Of a stretch of 43,818 bases of DNA, positions 8,815-17,373 are shown in pieces. The notes below the pieces were generated by a model. It did not search any database. It was not told the DNA's origin and worked only from the letters and a program-made list of their open reading frames with translations. Origin of the DNA: Herbaspirillum frisingense GSF30. GTDB lineage: Bacteria; Pseudomonadota; Gammaproteobacteria; Burkholderiales; Burkholderiaceae_D. Every line of letters begins with the position of its first letter. Positions within the stretch are counted from its first letter, which is position 1. Location of the stretch: positions 1-43,818 of the forward strand of contig NZ_AEEC02000041.1 of the NCBI RefSeq assembly GCF_000300975.2. The letters are read 5' to 3'. A program made the translations under genes and the position numbers.

Positions 8815-10527
8815 ATGAGCCAGCAGAGTGACTTGATCGAATTCGGTTCGGAAAACGCCTATCGGCTGCTGGTGCAGCGGATCAAGGACTACGCCATCTA
8901 CATGCTGCGTCCGGATGGTGTGGTCGCCAGCTGGAATGCCGGCGCCCAGCGCTTCAAGGGCTATACCGCTGAAGAAATCATCGGCCAGCATTATTCGGTC
9001 TTCTATGAAGAGCCTGATCGTCTCGCTGGCCTGCCCGCCACCAACCTGGCCCTGGCCCTGCGCGAGGGCAAGTTCGAGGACGAGGGCTGGCGCGTGCGCA
9101 AGGATGGTTCACGTTTCTGGGCGCACGTGGTGATCGATCCGATCTACCAGGAAAATGGACGCCTGCTGGGGTTCGCCAAGATCACCCGCGACCGCACCGA
9201 GCAACTGGAAACCAACGAAAAAATCCTCTTCATGGCCCGGCACGATGCCATGACCGGCCTGCCCAACCGTGTCCATTTCCTGGAACGCCTGGACGAAGCC
9301 ATGTCCACCCTGCATGCCGGCCAGCAACAAGTGGCCGTGGTCAGCATCGACCTGGATGGCTTCAAGGAAATCAACGATGCCTTCGGTCATGGCGTGGGCG
9401 ACCAGCTGCTCTCCGAACTGGGGAAGCGTCTCAAGAACACCGTGGGCGAGGGCGAGACCGTGGCGCGCTTCGGCGGTGACGAATTCGTCGCCTTCAAGGT
9501 ATTCCGTCAGCAGCGCCATCTGGCCGACTTCATCAGCCGTCTGCAGCGCGCCCTGACCACCATGCTGCACCTGGCGCAGACCGACATCGTCCCCGGCGCC
9601 AGCCTGGGGGTGGCGATGTTTCCCGGCGACGCGGGTGACCGCGGACAATTGCTCAACAATGCCGATCTCGCCATGTATCGCGCCAAGAAGAGCATGGATG
9701 AAAAGATCTGCTTCTACGAAGCCAGCATGGACGAGGCTTCGCGCGCCCGTCGCGCCATGGCACGCGATATCTGGACGGCCCTGGAACGCGGAGAGTTCTT
9801 CCTGAACTACCAGATACAGCGCGCCGTCAGCTGCGACGAGATCACCGGCTACGAAGTCCTCCTGCGCTGGCAGCATCCGGTACAGGGACTGATCCCGCCG
9901 GCCATCTTCATCCCGGTGGCCGAAGAGTGCGGCGCCATCGGCGCCATTGGCGACTGGGTGCTGGAGCACGCCTGTCGCGAGGCGGCGCAATGGAATCTGC
10001 AGCCGCGCATCGCCGTCAACCTGTCGGCCCTGCAATTGTCCAATGCCGGCCTGGTGGAAAAGGTACGCTCGGTGCTGGCCGCCACCGGCCTGCCAGCGCA
10101 GCGGCTGGAACTGGAAGTCACCGAAACCGCCATCATCGCCGACCGCGAACGCGCCCTCTACCTGCTGCAGCAGCTCAAGGCCATGGGCGTGACCATTGCC
10201 ATGGACGATTTCGGCAGCGGTTATTCCTCGCTGGAGACGCTGCGTTCCTTCCCCTTCGACAAGATCAAGCTGGACCGCAGTTTCATCAGCGAGCTGGAAA
10301 CCAGCCAGCAGGCCAAGGCCTTCGTGCGTGCCATCCTGGCACTGGGCCACAGCCTGAATGTGGCGGTGCTGGCCGAAGGCGTGGAAACCGAAGCCCAGCG
10401 CGCCATCCTTGAGCAGGAGGGCTGCCAGGAAGGGCAGGGCTATCTGTTCGGCCGACCGGCGCTGCTGAGCGCCCTGGGTGAGCTGGCGCAGGCGGTGCCG
10501 CCCCATGAGGTGCCACGCCGCGCCTGA
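8815..10527 (+). CDS. PAS-GGDEF-EAL cyclic-di-GMP enzyme
   Basis: A 570-residue soluble protein. A PAS domain occupies about residues 15-130 (YMLRPDGVVASWNAGAQ, RVRKDGSRFWA). A diguanylate cyclase domain follows with intact GGDEF at residues 220-224, then a phosphodiesterase domain whose EAL signature reads EVLLRW (Glu347), with NLSAL, ELEVTETAI, DDFGSGYSSL, KLDRSF and AEGVETEAQ. Both active sites look intact, so it may make or break cyclic-di-GMP depending on the PAS signal. The RxxD inhibitory site before GGDEF is absent (GEGE at that place). The start is the ATG at 8815; a TTG at 8737 in frame is less likely. It follows the chemoreceptor by 123 bases. Confidence 0.93.
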   Translation: MSQQSDLIEFGSENAYRLLVQRIKDYAIYMLRPDGVVASWNAGAQRFKGYTAEEIIGQHYSVFYEEPDRLAGLPATNLALALREGKFEDEGWRVRKDGSRFWAHVVIDPIYQENGRLLGFAKITRDRTEQLETNEKILFMARHDAMTGLPNRVHFLERLDEAMSTLHAGQQQVAVVSIDLDGFKEINDAFGHGVGDQLLSELGKRLKNTVGEGETVARFGGDEFVAFKVFRQQRHLADFISRLQRALTTMLHLAQTDIVPGASLGVAMFPGDAGDRGQLLNNADLAMYRAKKSMDEKICFYEASMDEASRARRAMARDIWTALERGEFFLNYQIQRAVSCDEITGYEVLLRWQHPVQGLIPPAIFIPVAEECGAIGAIGDWVLEHACREAAQWNLQPRIAVNLSALQLSNAGLVEKVRSVLAATGLPAQRLELEVTETAIIADRERALYLLQQLKAMGVTIAMDDFGSGYSSLETLRSFPFDKIKLDRSFISELETSQQAKAFVRAILALGHSLNVAVLAEGVETEAQRAILEQEGCQEGQGYLFGRPALLSALGELAQAVPPHEVPRRA

Positions 10528-10611
10528 TCGGGAATTGGAAATACCCCGGCGGCCGACGCGCCGGACCGATTTCGCGTACGCTGCCGGTTGTCATTGTCCA
10601 GCGAGTTTTCC

Positions 10612-11562
10612 ATGAGCCAGAGTCTGAGCCTGCCCGAGGACGGGGCGCCCACCGTTACCGTCACCGCGACCGCCACTGCTGCCGTCGCCCCCCGCTGCGA
10701 ACCTCGAGCCGCACCATCGCTCCACGCCGATACCTTGTCGGCGCTGGCGCAGTTGCTGCTCTCCCATCGCAAGGTATTGGTACTGACCGGCGCCGGTATC
10801 AGCACTGCCTCCGGCATTCCTGATTATCGCGATGACGCAGGCGTGCGACGTGGCCGCCTACCCATCCAGGGCAGCGAATTCCGCCAGTCCGAAGCCGCCC
10901 GCAAGCGCTACTGGGCACGCAGCATGCTCGGCTGGCCGCGCCTGGCCCAGGCCCTGCCCAATGCGGCCCACCAGGCACTGGCGCAGTTGCAGGCAGCCGG
11001 CCACCTGGGCGCAATCCTGACCCAGAACGTCGATGGCCTGCATCAGCAGGCCGGCAGCCGCGATGTGCTGGAACTGCACGGCAGCATCCATGCGGTGCGC
11101 TGTCTGGCCTGTGGCACGCCCTATGGTCGTGCCGAGATCCAGGCGCAGTTGGAACGCAGCAACCCCGCCTTTGCCCAGCTGCAGGCAGAAGTCCTGCCCG
11201 ATGGCGATGCCCAGCTGGAGCCCGATGCCGACGCCGCCTTCCACGTTCCCGCCTGTACTGCCTGTGGCGGCATGCTGCAACCGGACGTGGTGTTCTTCGG
11301 CGATGGCGTGCCGGCTGCGCGCAGCGCCCAGGCCGAAGCACTCGCCCGTGACTGCGATGCCATGCTGGTGGTGGGTTCTTCGCTGATGGTGTTGTCGGGT
11401 TTTCGCTTTGCGCGCATGGCGGCCGCCGCAGGCAAGCCGGTGGCGGCCATCAATCGCGGTCGTACCCGTGCCGACGAACTGCTGGCCTTCAAGCTGCAGG
11501 AGGATGCCGAGTCGGTGTTGCCGCGTCTGGCGGCACGACTGCTGTCACAGCCGCTTTCCTGA
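10612..11562 (+). CDS. Sir2-family NAD-dependent deacylase, class II (SIRT4-like)
   Basis: A 316-residue sirtuin. NAD-binding motifs are GAGIST (residues 60-65) with SGIPDYRD, and TQNVDGLH. The catalytic histidine is His156 in ELHGSIH. The zinc site is Cys164, Cys167, Cys215 and Cys218. RKRYWARSMLGWP and PNAAHQALAQLQ resemble mitochondrial SIRT4 (class II) more than E. coli CobB, so lipoamidase, ADP-ribosyl transfer or long-acyl removal may be its work rather than plain deacetylation; this is inference. An Ala/Thr/Val-rich N-terminal tail of about 30 residues precedes the domain. The start is the ATG at 10612; a TTG at 10588 is the alternative. Its 3' end overlaps the opposite-strand exporter gene by 74 bases. 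Confidence 0.92.
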   Translation: MSQSLSLPEDGAPTVTVTATATAAVAPRCEPRAAPSLHADTLSALAQLLLSHRKVLVLTGAGISTASGIPDYRDDAGVRRGRLPIQGSEFRQSEAARKRYWARSMLGWPRLAQALPNAAHQALAQLQAAGHLGAILTQNVDGLHQQAGSRDVLELHGSIHAVRCLACGTPYGRAEIQAQLERSNPAFAQLQAEVLPDGDAQLEPDADAAFHVPACTACGGMLQPDVVFFGDGVPAARSAQAEALARDCDAMLVVGSSLMVLSGFRFARMAAAAGKPVAAINRGRTRADELLAFKLQEDAESVLPRLAARLLSQPLS

Positions 11563-13054
11563 TCGACCACAGTACGATGGCCGCTGCCATCAGCGCCAGC
11601 AGCGCGGCCGCAGCAAAGGCATGCGCAAAGCCCTGGGCATAGGCATTTCGCGCCAAGGCCAGCACCGCCGCCTGCCGTTCGCCATAGCCCTGCGCTGCCT
11701 GCACCATGTCGCCGGCCATCGCCCGCGCCACGAACTGGGCCGCGTGTCCGGGCGCCTCTTGCATGCCCGCCATCCCCGTCAGCATGCGGCCACGCGCTGC
11801 CTCGGCCAGTACTGCACCCAGGCCCGCAAAGCCGGCCAGCACACCCGTGAAACGCGAGGTGGTACTAATGCCCGAGGCCATGCCCGCGCGCTCGCGTGGC
11901 ACATTGCCCATGATGGCCTTTTGCGTTTCGCCATTGAGCAGGCCACCGCCACTGCCCAGCACTGCCATGCCGAGGATCACTAGCATCTGCGATCCCGATC
12001 CGGCCGCCCACATCATCAGCAGGTTGCCCAGCGCCGTCACGCCCAGTCCCAGCGCCAGCACCTGCGCCGAGGACAGGTAGTGACCCAGTCGTCGACCCAG
12101 CTGCGGTAACAGCAGCATCGCCAGCGCGAAGGGCAGCATGCCCAGGCCGGTCTGCAGCGCGTTCAGGCCGCGTGCGTTTTGCAGGAACAGCGGCAGCAGC
12201 GACGCCATCACCTGGGCCGAGGCCGCATAGGCGAACATGGCCGCCACTGCCGCCACGAAACCGGCATGGCGGAACAGTGACAGCTCCAGCATCGGATGGG
12301 CGCAGCGGCGCTCCCAGGCGATGAAGAGCAGGAATAAAAATGCGCCGCCCAGACCGCGGGCGACGCAAACAACGCTGGTCCACCCCTGCTCCGGACCCGT
12401 GATCAGGGCCCAGGTCAGGAGGAAGACCGCGCTGGAGAAAGACAGGATGCCCAGCGGATCCAGCGGACGCGGCAGCGGATTGCGTGACTCCGGTACCTGC
12501 CGTCCCACCGCCATGCCCAGCAACAGGCAGACCGGCAGGTTGATCCCGAACGCCCAGCGCCAGCCCAGCAGGGTATTGATGACGGCGCCGATCAACGGCG
12601 CCAGCACCATGGTCAGGCCCATGATGACGCCCCACACCGCCCAGGCGCGAGCGCGCTCGCTCTCGTCATGGAAGGCATGGCCGATCACCGCCAGCGAAGG
12701 CGCCAGCAAAAAGGCTGCACCCACCCCCTGCAGCGCGCGGGCCGCATACAGGGCCTGTGCCGTGGGAGCCAACGCACAAAGCAGCGAGGCCAGCGCGAAC
12801 AGCGCCAGCCCGCCCCGCAGCACGCGCTTGCGGCCATAGCGGTCCGCCAGGGCACCGGCCGGCAGCAGCAGCGCGGCAAAGCACAGCACATAGCTGCTGA
12901 CCACCCATTCCACCTCGCTGAAGGACGCCTGCAGCTCACGCGCCACCGTGGGCAGGATGATCCCGACCACGTTGGTGTCCAGTACCGTCATGGCACATCC
13001 CAGCGAACCGGTCAGCAGGATGCGGCCAGCGGTGGAGGAGAAGGGCGAACGCAT
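11489..13054 (-). CDS. MFS drug exporter, DHA2 (EmrB/QacA, 14-TM) family
   Basis: A 521-residue major facilitator with about 14 predicted transmembrane helices. The N-terminal motif LDTNVVGIILPTVARELQAS is the DHA2 motif D1-like start, followed by WVVSSYVLCFAALLLPAG and LADRYGRKRVLRGG (motif A). It probably exports toxic compounds using proton-motive force; the substrate is unknown. It is downstream of the secreted HbpS-like gene with 29 bases between, so both probably share one transcript controlled by the divergent LysR gene. The C-terminal tail is Pro/Ala-rich, and its last 74 bases overlap the sirtuin gene tail-to-tail. Confidence 0.92.
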   Translation of the reverse strand: MRSPFSSTAGRILLTGSLGCAMTVLDTNVVGIILPTVARELQASFSEVEWVVSSYVLCFAALLLPAGALADRYGRKRVLRGGLALFALASLLCALAPTAQALYAARALQGVGAAFLLAPSLAVIGHAFHDESERARAWAVWGVIMGLTMVLAPLIGAVINTLLGWRWAFGINLPVCLLLGMAVGRQVPESRNPLPRPLDPLGILSFSSAVFLLTWALITGPEQGWTSVVCVARGLGGAFLFLLFIAWERRCAHPMLELSLFRHAGFVAAVAAMFAYAASAQVMASLLPLFLQNARGLNALQTGLGMLPFALAMLLLPQLGRRLGHYLSSAQVLALGLGVTALGNLLMMWAAGSGSQMLVILGMAVLGSGGGLLNGETQKAIMGNVPRERAGMASGISTTSRFTGVLAGFAGLGAVLAEAARGRMLTGMAGMQEAPGHAAQFVARAMAGDMVQAAQGYGERQAAVLALARNAYAQGFAHAFAAAALLALMAAAIVLWSIRKAAVTAVVPPDAATPTRHPPAA

Positions 13055-13083
13055 GGCGGCGCGGGCGAGAGGGCGAGAGGCGC

Positions 13084-13563
13084 TTACTTCAACGCCGCCA
13101 CGCCGGCCTTGGCGATGTCTTCATCATGCTGCGGGGTGTCGGCCGACACGCCGATGGCTCCCACCACCTGACCGTCGGCCACCAGCGGCAGGCCACCGCG
13201 CATCAGGACAAAGCCGCGTGCCGTGGCGGCCGCCGGGCGGTTGCCGTTGATCGCATCTTCCAGCGCGCCGCTGGGACGGCGAAACAGTGCTGCAGTACGC
13301 GCCTTGCCCGGCGCGATCTCGACCCCGGCCGGTACGGCCGCATTGTCCATGCGCACCAGCGCCACGGGCAGACCGGCGGCATCCACTACCGAGATCACGC
13401 AGGGCCAGTTTTCCGCCTGCGCCTTGGCCTGGGCAGCCTGCAGCACCTGTTGCGCAGCGGCCAGCGTCAGCACCGGCTGGGTCGGCAGGGTGGCGGCAGC
13501 CGCTACATTGGCAGCCAACAGGCTGGAGAGGGCCAGGGCGAGAAGTCGGGTCTTGATGATCAT
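13084..13563 (-). CDS. Secreted GlcG/HbpS-like (DUF336) protein
   Basis: A 159-residue protein with a clear signal peptide (LLALALSSLLAANVAAA, cleavage about residue 24) and a GlcG/HbpS domain: LTLAAAQQVLQAAQAKAQ, VSVVDAAGLPVALVRMDNA-like core (here VISVVDAAG), PGKARTAALF, RGGLPLV, and GAIGVSADTPQHDEDIAKAG at the end. The family includes heme-binding and redox-sensing proteins such as HbpS, and GlcG of unknown role. The start is the ATG at 13563, preceded by AAGGA; an upstream in-frame ATG at 13602 would spoil the signal peptide. It lies between a LysR gene and an exporter gene, which suggests a periplasmic stress or ligand-handling role. Confidence 0.88.
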   Translation of the reverse strand: MIIKTRLLALALSSLLAANVAAAATLPTQPVLTLAAAQQVLQAAQAKAQAENWPCVISVVDAAGLPVALVRMDNAAVPAGVEIAPGKARTAALFRRPSGALEDAINGNRPAAATARGFVLMRGGLPLVADGQVVGAIGVSADTPQHDEDIAKAGVAALK

Positions 13564-13648
13564 GGAATTCCTTTTCTGAAATGCGAGAGGGGAGGGGTTC
13601 ATTGAACCAGTCTCTATAATTCACTTCAATAATCATCAACCGCGACTT

Positions 13649-13667
13649 AATTAGTTTTAAACTAATT
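13649..13667. promoter_or_regulatory. LysR-type operator palindrome
   Basis: AATTAGTTT (13649-13657), a single central T, and AAACTAATT (13659-13667) form a perfect 9-base inverted repeat. It contains TTAG-N7-CTAA, which fits the T-N11-A LysR box. It sits 38 bases before the LysR start codon and 85 bases from the divergent HbpS-like start, in an AT-rich patch of otherwise GC-rich DNA. This is the expected recognition site for that LysR protein. Confidence 0.75.
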
Positions 13668-13705
13668 CAAGACATCGCCGCCATCCTTCATACCGGAGCA
13701 AGACC

Positions 13706-14617
13706 GTGGACCTACGACACCTGCGTTACTTCCTGACCGTCGCCGAAGAACTACACTTCGCCCGTGCTGCCGAACTGCTGGGCATTGCGCCACCCACGCT
13801 GTCGGTGCAGATCCAGGAGCTGGAACGCCAACTGCAGGTCCAGTTGTTCGCCCGCACCAAGCGCTCCGTATCGCTGACTTCGGCCGGTCGTGATTTCGTC
13901 GAGCAGGCGCGCGCGGTACTGGCACGCTTCGACCAGGCCATCGACGTGGGTCGCCGCGCCGGGCGCGGCGAGCTGGGTCGGGTCGAAATCGGCTATGTGG
14001 GATCGGCGGTATTCGGCGGCATCCTGCAGCAGCAGATCAGCGCCTTCCGTCGTCAGTGGCCGCAAGCCACGGTACATGCCCGCGAGTGGCCGATGGCGCA
14101 ACTTTCCGACGCGCTGGAGGAGGGCAAGGTCGACATCGCCTTCCTGCGCATGCCGGTGCCGCTGGGCGGCACCCTGCAGTCGCAAGTCCTGCTGCGCGAC
14201 CGCTTCTGCCTGGCCCTGCCTGCTGATCATGCACTGGCGAGCGCGGGCGCTGCCGTGCGTTCACGGGCCCTGGCCGGAGAATCCTTCATCCTGCCCGAGC
14301 AGGAGCTGGGCAGTCGCGAGGTCTGGCGCCGCGGCGGTTTCGAGCCGCGCAGCATGAGTCGTCCAGGTGGCCTGCTGGCGGTGCTGGCCGAGGTATCGGT
14401 GGGCGCGGGCGTGGCGGTGGTGCCGGGGGTATTGACCTCGGTGGTGCAACTGCCCAATGTCTGCTATCGGCCGCTGGCGGGCAGCGCTATCGTTTCCGAG
14501 GTGGCAGCCGTATTCCGTCGTCACGAACGCGCGCCGGCAGTGCGCAACATGATCGCGGCGATCCGCACCAGCAAGGCGCTGCAGGTACACGGGCCCTTGA
14601 ACACATCTCGCAACTGA
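13706..14617 (+). CDS. LysR-family transcriptional regulator
   Basis: A 303-residue LysR regulator. The winged helix-turn-helix is at residues 1-60 (LRYFLTVAEELHFARAAELLG, PPTLSVQIQELERQL, LFARTKRSVSLTSAG). The effector-binding domain follows (VEIGYVGSAVFGGIL, EGKVDIAFLRMP). It resembles the CatR/BenM-like branch. The start is the GTG at 13706. It is divergent from the HbpS-like and exporter genes, with a perfect LysR-box palindrome between them, so it probably controls that operon and itself. The inducer is unknown. Confidence 0.93.
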   Translation: MDLRHLRYFLTVAEELHFARAAELLGIAPPTLSVQIQELERQLQVQLFARTKRSVSLTSAGRDFVEQARAVLARFDQAIDVGRRAGRGELGRVEIGYVGSAVFGGILQQQISAFRRQWPQATVHAREWPMAQLSDALEEGKVDIAFLRMPVPLGGTLQSQVLLRDRFCLALPADHALASAGAAVRSRALAGESFILPEQELGSREVWRRGGFEPRSMSRPGGLLAVLAEVSVGAGVAVVPGVLTSVVQLPNVCYRPLAGSAIVSEVAAVFRRHERAPAVRNMIAAIRTSKALQVHGPLNTSRN

Positions 14618-14824
14618 TGACGACATGAGTTCCGGCCAGGACACTGGCTCTGTATATTCTTATCCGTTTTCCTTCGTTCATTCGGACCGGTTCGCGGCCA
14701 CATAATCCTTGGTCGGTTTCACCTCCCAAGGAAATCATCCACATACGCCACCCGCCATATTTCCACGCCAATGTGATGCAAGTTGGCGGCGGGTATTTCC
14801 GCGATCCACTGAAGGAAGTCCATC

Positions 14825-15679
14825 ATGCTCAAGCAACTTGCCGGCCTGCTGCTCATCGGCGCTGCCGTGATTGCCGGCGCCCACGCCGCGCCCCCTGCCA
14901 CGCCCGAACGCGAACTGAAGATCGGCTTCGTCCCCGGCCCCTACATCGACGAATTCAAGCTGGGCGTGCAACCCGAGCTACAGAAGAAGGGCTACAAGAT
15001 CCGCTACTATGAGTTTTCCACAGGGCTGGAAGCCAACAGCGCCGTCTTCAAGGGCGACATCGATGCCAACGTGATGCAGCACTCGGTATTTCTGGCTTCC
15101 TACAATGAGCGCAACAAGACCGACCTGGTGGGCATCGTGCAGGTGCCTACGCCCCCCATGGGCCTGTATTCGCGCAAGCACAAGGACCTGAACAACCTGA
15201 AGAAGGGCTTCACCGTCGCCGTACCCAACGACCCGGTCAATCTGCAGCGCGCCCTGTGGATACTGCAAAGGCTGGGCTGGATCCGCATCCGCGAGAACAA
15301 GCCGGTCGACGTCACCGAACTGGACGTGGTGGAAAACAAGGTCGGCCTGAAACTGGTGCTGCTGGAGAATGCCCAGGGCCCACGCGCGCTGGATGACGCC
15401 GATTTCGCCGCCGTCCAGGGCAACTTCGCCATCTTCGCCAAACTCAAGCTGTCCGAGGCCTTCATCCTGGAAGACATGAAGCCGCCCTACATCAACGTGG
15501 TGGCCGTCAGGAAGACCCGCCAGGACGAGACCTATGCCCGCGATATCGCCCAGGCCTACCGTTCCGACTATTTCCAGAAGGCCATCCGCAGCGACCGCTT
15601 CTATGACGGCTTCACCCTGCCGGATTATTTCAGCAGCAAGGACCAGGACGACAAGAACCTCAAATTGGGCAAGAACTGA
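14825..15679 (+). CDS. MetQ/NlpA-family ABC substrate-binding protein (non-lipoprotein)
   Basis: A 284-residue protein with a signal peptide (LAGLLLIGAAVIAGAHA) and the MetQ/NlpA fold: LKIGFVPGPYIDEFK, NVMQHSVFLASYNE, PTPPMGLYSRKHKDL, VAVPNDPVNLQRAL and FAAVQGNFAIFAKLKL. Most NlpA proteins are lipoproteins, but no lipobox cysteine is present; cleavage after AHA by signal peptidase I is more likely, giving a soluble periplasmic protein. MetQ binds methionine; this paralogue may bind a related organosulfur compound. No MetN or MetI gene is adjacent. The 207 bases upstream hold no gene, and a terminator-like hairpin follows. Confidence 0.88.
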   Translation: MLKQLAGLLLIGAAVIAGAHAAPPATPERELKIGFVPGPYIDEFKLGVQPELQKKGYKIRYYEFSTGLEANSAVFKGDIDANVMQHSVFLASYNERNKTDLVGIVQVPTPPMGLYSRKHKDLNNLKKGFTVAVPNDPVNLQRALWILQRLGWIRIRENKPVDVTELDVVENKVGLKLVLLENAQGPRALDDADFAAVQGNFAIFAKLKLSEAFILEDMKPPYINVVAVRKTRQDETYARDIAQAYRSDYFQKAIRSDRFYDGFTLPDYFSSKDQDDKNLKLGKN

Positions 15680-15723
15680 TCGACGTATTGTCCGGCCCGT
15701 TGCCACCCCGCTACCATCAAGCA

Positions 15724-15759
15724 AAAGGCCCGCTCCCGGTCGTTCCGGGGCGAGCCTTT
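15724..15759 (+). terminator. terminator-like hairpin after the MetQ-like gene
   Basis: AAAGGC (15724-15729) pairs with GCCTTT (15754-15759), and inside it CCCGG pairs with CCGGG around a short TCGTT loop, with one bulge and one mismatch. The T-tract is short (CCTTTG). It lies between convergent genes and could stop transcription from both sides. Confidence 0.6.
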
Positions 15760-15784
15760 GGTCTATTGTGCTTGATCCGGAGGC

Positions 15785-17125
15785 TCAGGCCGCCCTGGCC
15801 TGGCCACCGGTGCTGCCAGGATGTACGAGTCCGAAATGGGAACGCAGGGTCTTGCCCTCGTAGTCGCGACGGAACAGTCCGCGTTGTTGCAGCAGCGGCA
15901 CCACACCATCGACGAAGTGCTGCAGGCCATCCGGCAGGGCATCGGGCATCAGGTTGAAACCGTCGGCGGCGCCGGCCTTGAACCACCGTTCGATGTCATC
16001 GGCAGTCTGCTCGGGCGTGCCGACCAGTACCCGGTGACCGCCGCCACCGCACAGGGCACGGATGACATCGCGCACCGTGTGTGGCCGCCCCTTCACCAGC
16101 GACAGCGTGGCATGGAAGAAGGTGTGGTTGCCATTGCCGCCACCGGGCAGGGCCAGCTTGTCCGGCAGGGGGCGATCCAGGTCCAGGCTATCCACCGGCA
16201 CCCCGAGGATGCCGGCCAGGCGCTTCAGGCTATAGCTCCAGGGAATGTTGTCGATCAGTTCGTCGCGTCGGCGCAGTGCCTCGGCTTCGGTGGCCCCGAT
16301 GATGGTGGCCAGCCCCGGCAGGATCTTGACCGCATGGGGGCCGCGTCCGAGTTGTGCGGCGCGGGCATTGATGGCGCGGCTGTAGGCCAGCGATGCTTCC
16401 ACGGTATGGGCGGCCGAGAAGACCGCCTCCGCGTGACGTGCGGCCAGCTCCTGGCCATCCCCCGATCCGCCGGCCTGTACCAGTACCGGCTGGCCCTGCG
16501 GCGTGCGCGGCAGGTTCAGCGGGCCGTGCACCTTGAAGTGGCTGCCGCGATGGGCGATGGGATGCACCCGCCTGTCATCGATGAAACGACCGCTGACCTT
16601 GTCGGCCACCAGCGCCTCGTCTTCCCAGCTGTTCCATAGCGACTTCACGACCTGGGTGAATTCGTCTGCACGCGCATAACGCGCTGCATGGTCGGGAACC
16701 TTCTCCAGACCGAAATTGCGGGCCGATGCGACATCGGCGGTGGTGACGATATTCCAGCCGGCGCGGCCGCCGCTGACATGATCCAGCGTCGCGAAGCGGC
16801 GTGCGATGTTGTAGGGCTCGTTGTAGCTGGTGGAGGCCGTACCGATGACGCCGATATGGGTGGTCGCGGCCGCCACCGCGGCCAGCAGCACGGTAGGCTC
16901 CAGCGCCGTGATGGGACGGAAATCGATCTGCTCGATGATGGCCGCATTGTCGGCCAGGAACACCGCATCGAATTTGGCCGCCTCGGCGATGCGCGCCACC
17001 TTGACGTAATGCGCGGCATCGATGAAGGCCAGCGGATCGGCGTGCGGCAGGCGCCACGCCGACGGGATGAAGCCGGAATGCAGGATATTGACGTTCAGAT
17101 GCAATTGCCGTGGGGGCTGGCTCAT
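15785..17125 (-). CDS. LLM-class flavin-dependent monooxygenase (NtaA/SnaA/DszA type)
   Basis: A 446-residue flavin-dependent monooxygenase of the NtaA/SnaA/DszA/SoxA subfamily. It begins LHLNVNILHSGF and contains AKFDAVFLADN, LEPTVLLAAVAAATTHIGV, TASTSYNEPYNIARRFATLD, SGGRAGWNIVTT and QAGGSGDGQELAARHAEAVF. These enzymes use reduced FMN supplied by a separate reductase to oxidise sulfur compounds, nitrilotriacetate or related molecules. Substrate unknown; the nearby Ssu-like importer and sulfhydrylase suggest an organosulfur compound. The start is the ATG at 17125, with a GGAG upstream; the frame extends further upstream without a plausible start. No flavin reductase is found in the window. 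Confidence 0.9.
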   Translation of the reverse strand: MSQPPRQLHLNVNILHSGFIPSAWRLPHADPLAFIDAAHYVKVARIAEAAKFDAVFLADNAAIIEQIDFRPITALEPTVLLAAVAAATTHIGVIGTASTSYNEPYNIARRFATLDHVSGGRAGWNIVTTADVASARNFGLEKVPDHAARYARADEFTQVVKSLWNSWEDEALVADKVSGRFIDDRRVHPIAHRGSHFKVHGPLNLPRTPQGQPVLVQAGGSGDGQELAARHAEAVFSAAHTVEASLAYSRAINARAAQLGRGPHAVKILPGLATIIGATEAEALRRRDELIDNIPWSYSLKRLAGILGVPVDSLDLDRPLPDKLALPGGGNGNHTFFHATLSLVKGRPHTVRDVIRALCGGGGHRVLVGTPEQTADDIERWFKAGAADGFNLMPDALPDGLQHFVDGVVPLLQQRGLFRRDYEGKTLRSHFGLVHPGSTGGQARAA

Positions 17126-17284
17126 GGGGGGCTCCGGGGAGGGGAACGACTCGTGGCACGTGCACAGGCTCAGGCCATACGCAAGCAAGACCGACCGGTC
17201 GCGCGCCATGGAGGCATTCCTGATGATGGGAAACCCGACGATTCTGTGCCGGCCACCCCGGCGGCAGCCACGAATATATCCGCA

Positions 17285-17313
17285 TAAACATATGCACGCG
17301 GGACGGCTACAAT
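17285..17313 (+). promoter_or_regulatory. possible promoter for the DUF4105 gene
   Basis: TAAACA (17285-17290) and TACAAT (17308-17313) are 17 bases apart, 61 bases before the ATG at 17374. The -10 matches five of six consensus bases, the -35 four of six. The surrounding patch (17273-17294) is AT-rich, so it may also serve the divergent monooxygenase gene. Confidence 0.3.
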
Positions 17314-17373
17314 GCCCGGGAGCGAGGGGGAGGGACCCCGACGCCAGACCAATAACAAGCGTGCGTGACGTCA

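Noticed and set aside
7237..8991. 584-residue minus-strand frame antisense to the chemoreceptor
   Set aside because: No family features, and the plus strand carries every motif of a chemoreceptor.
14618..14824. Riboswitch upstream of the MetQ-like gene
   Set aside because: No conserved SAM- or SAH-riboswitch core could be matched by eye; a covariance-model search would be needed to reopen this.
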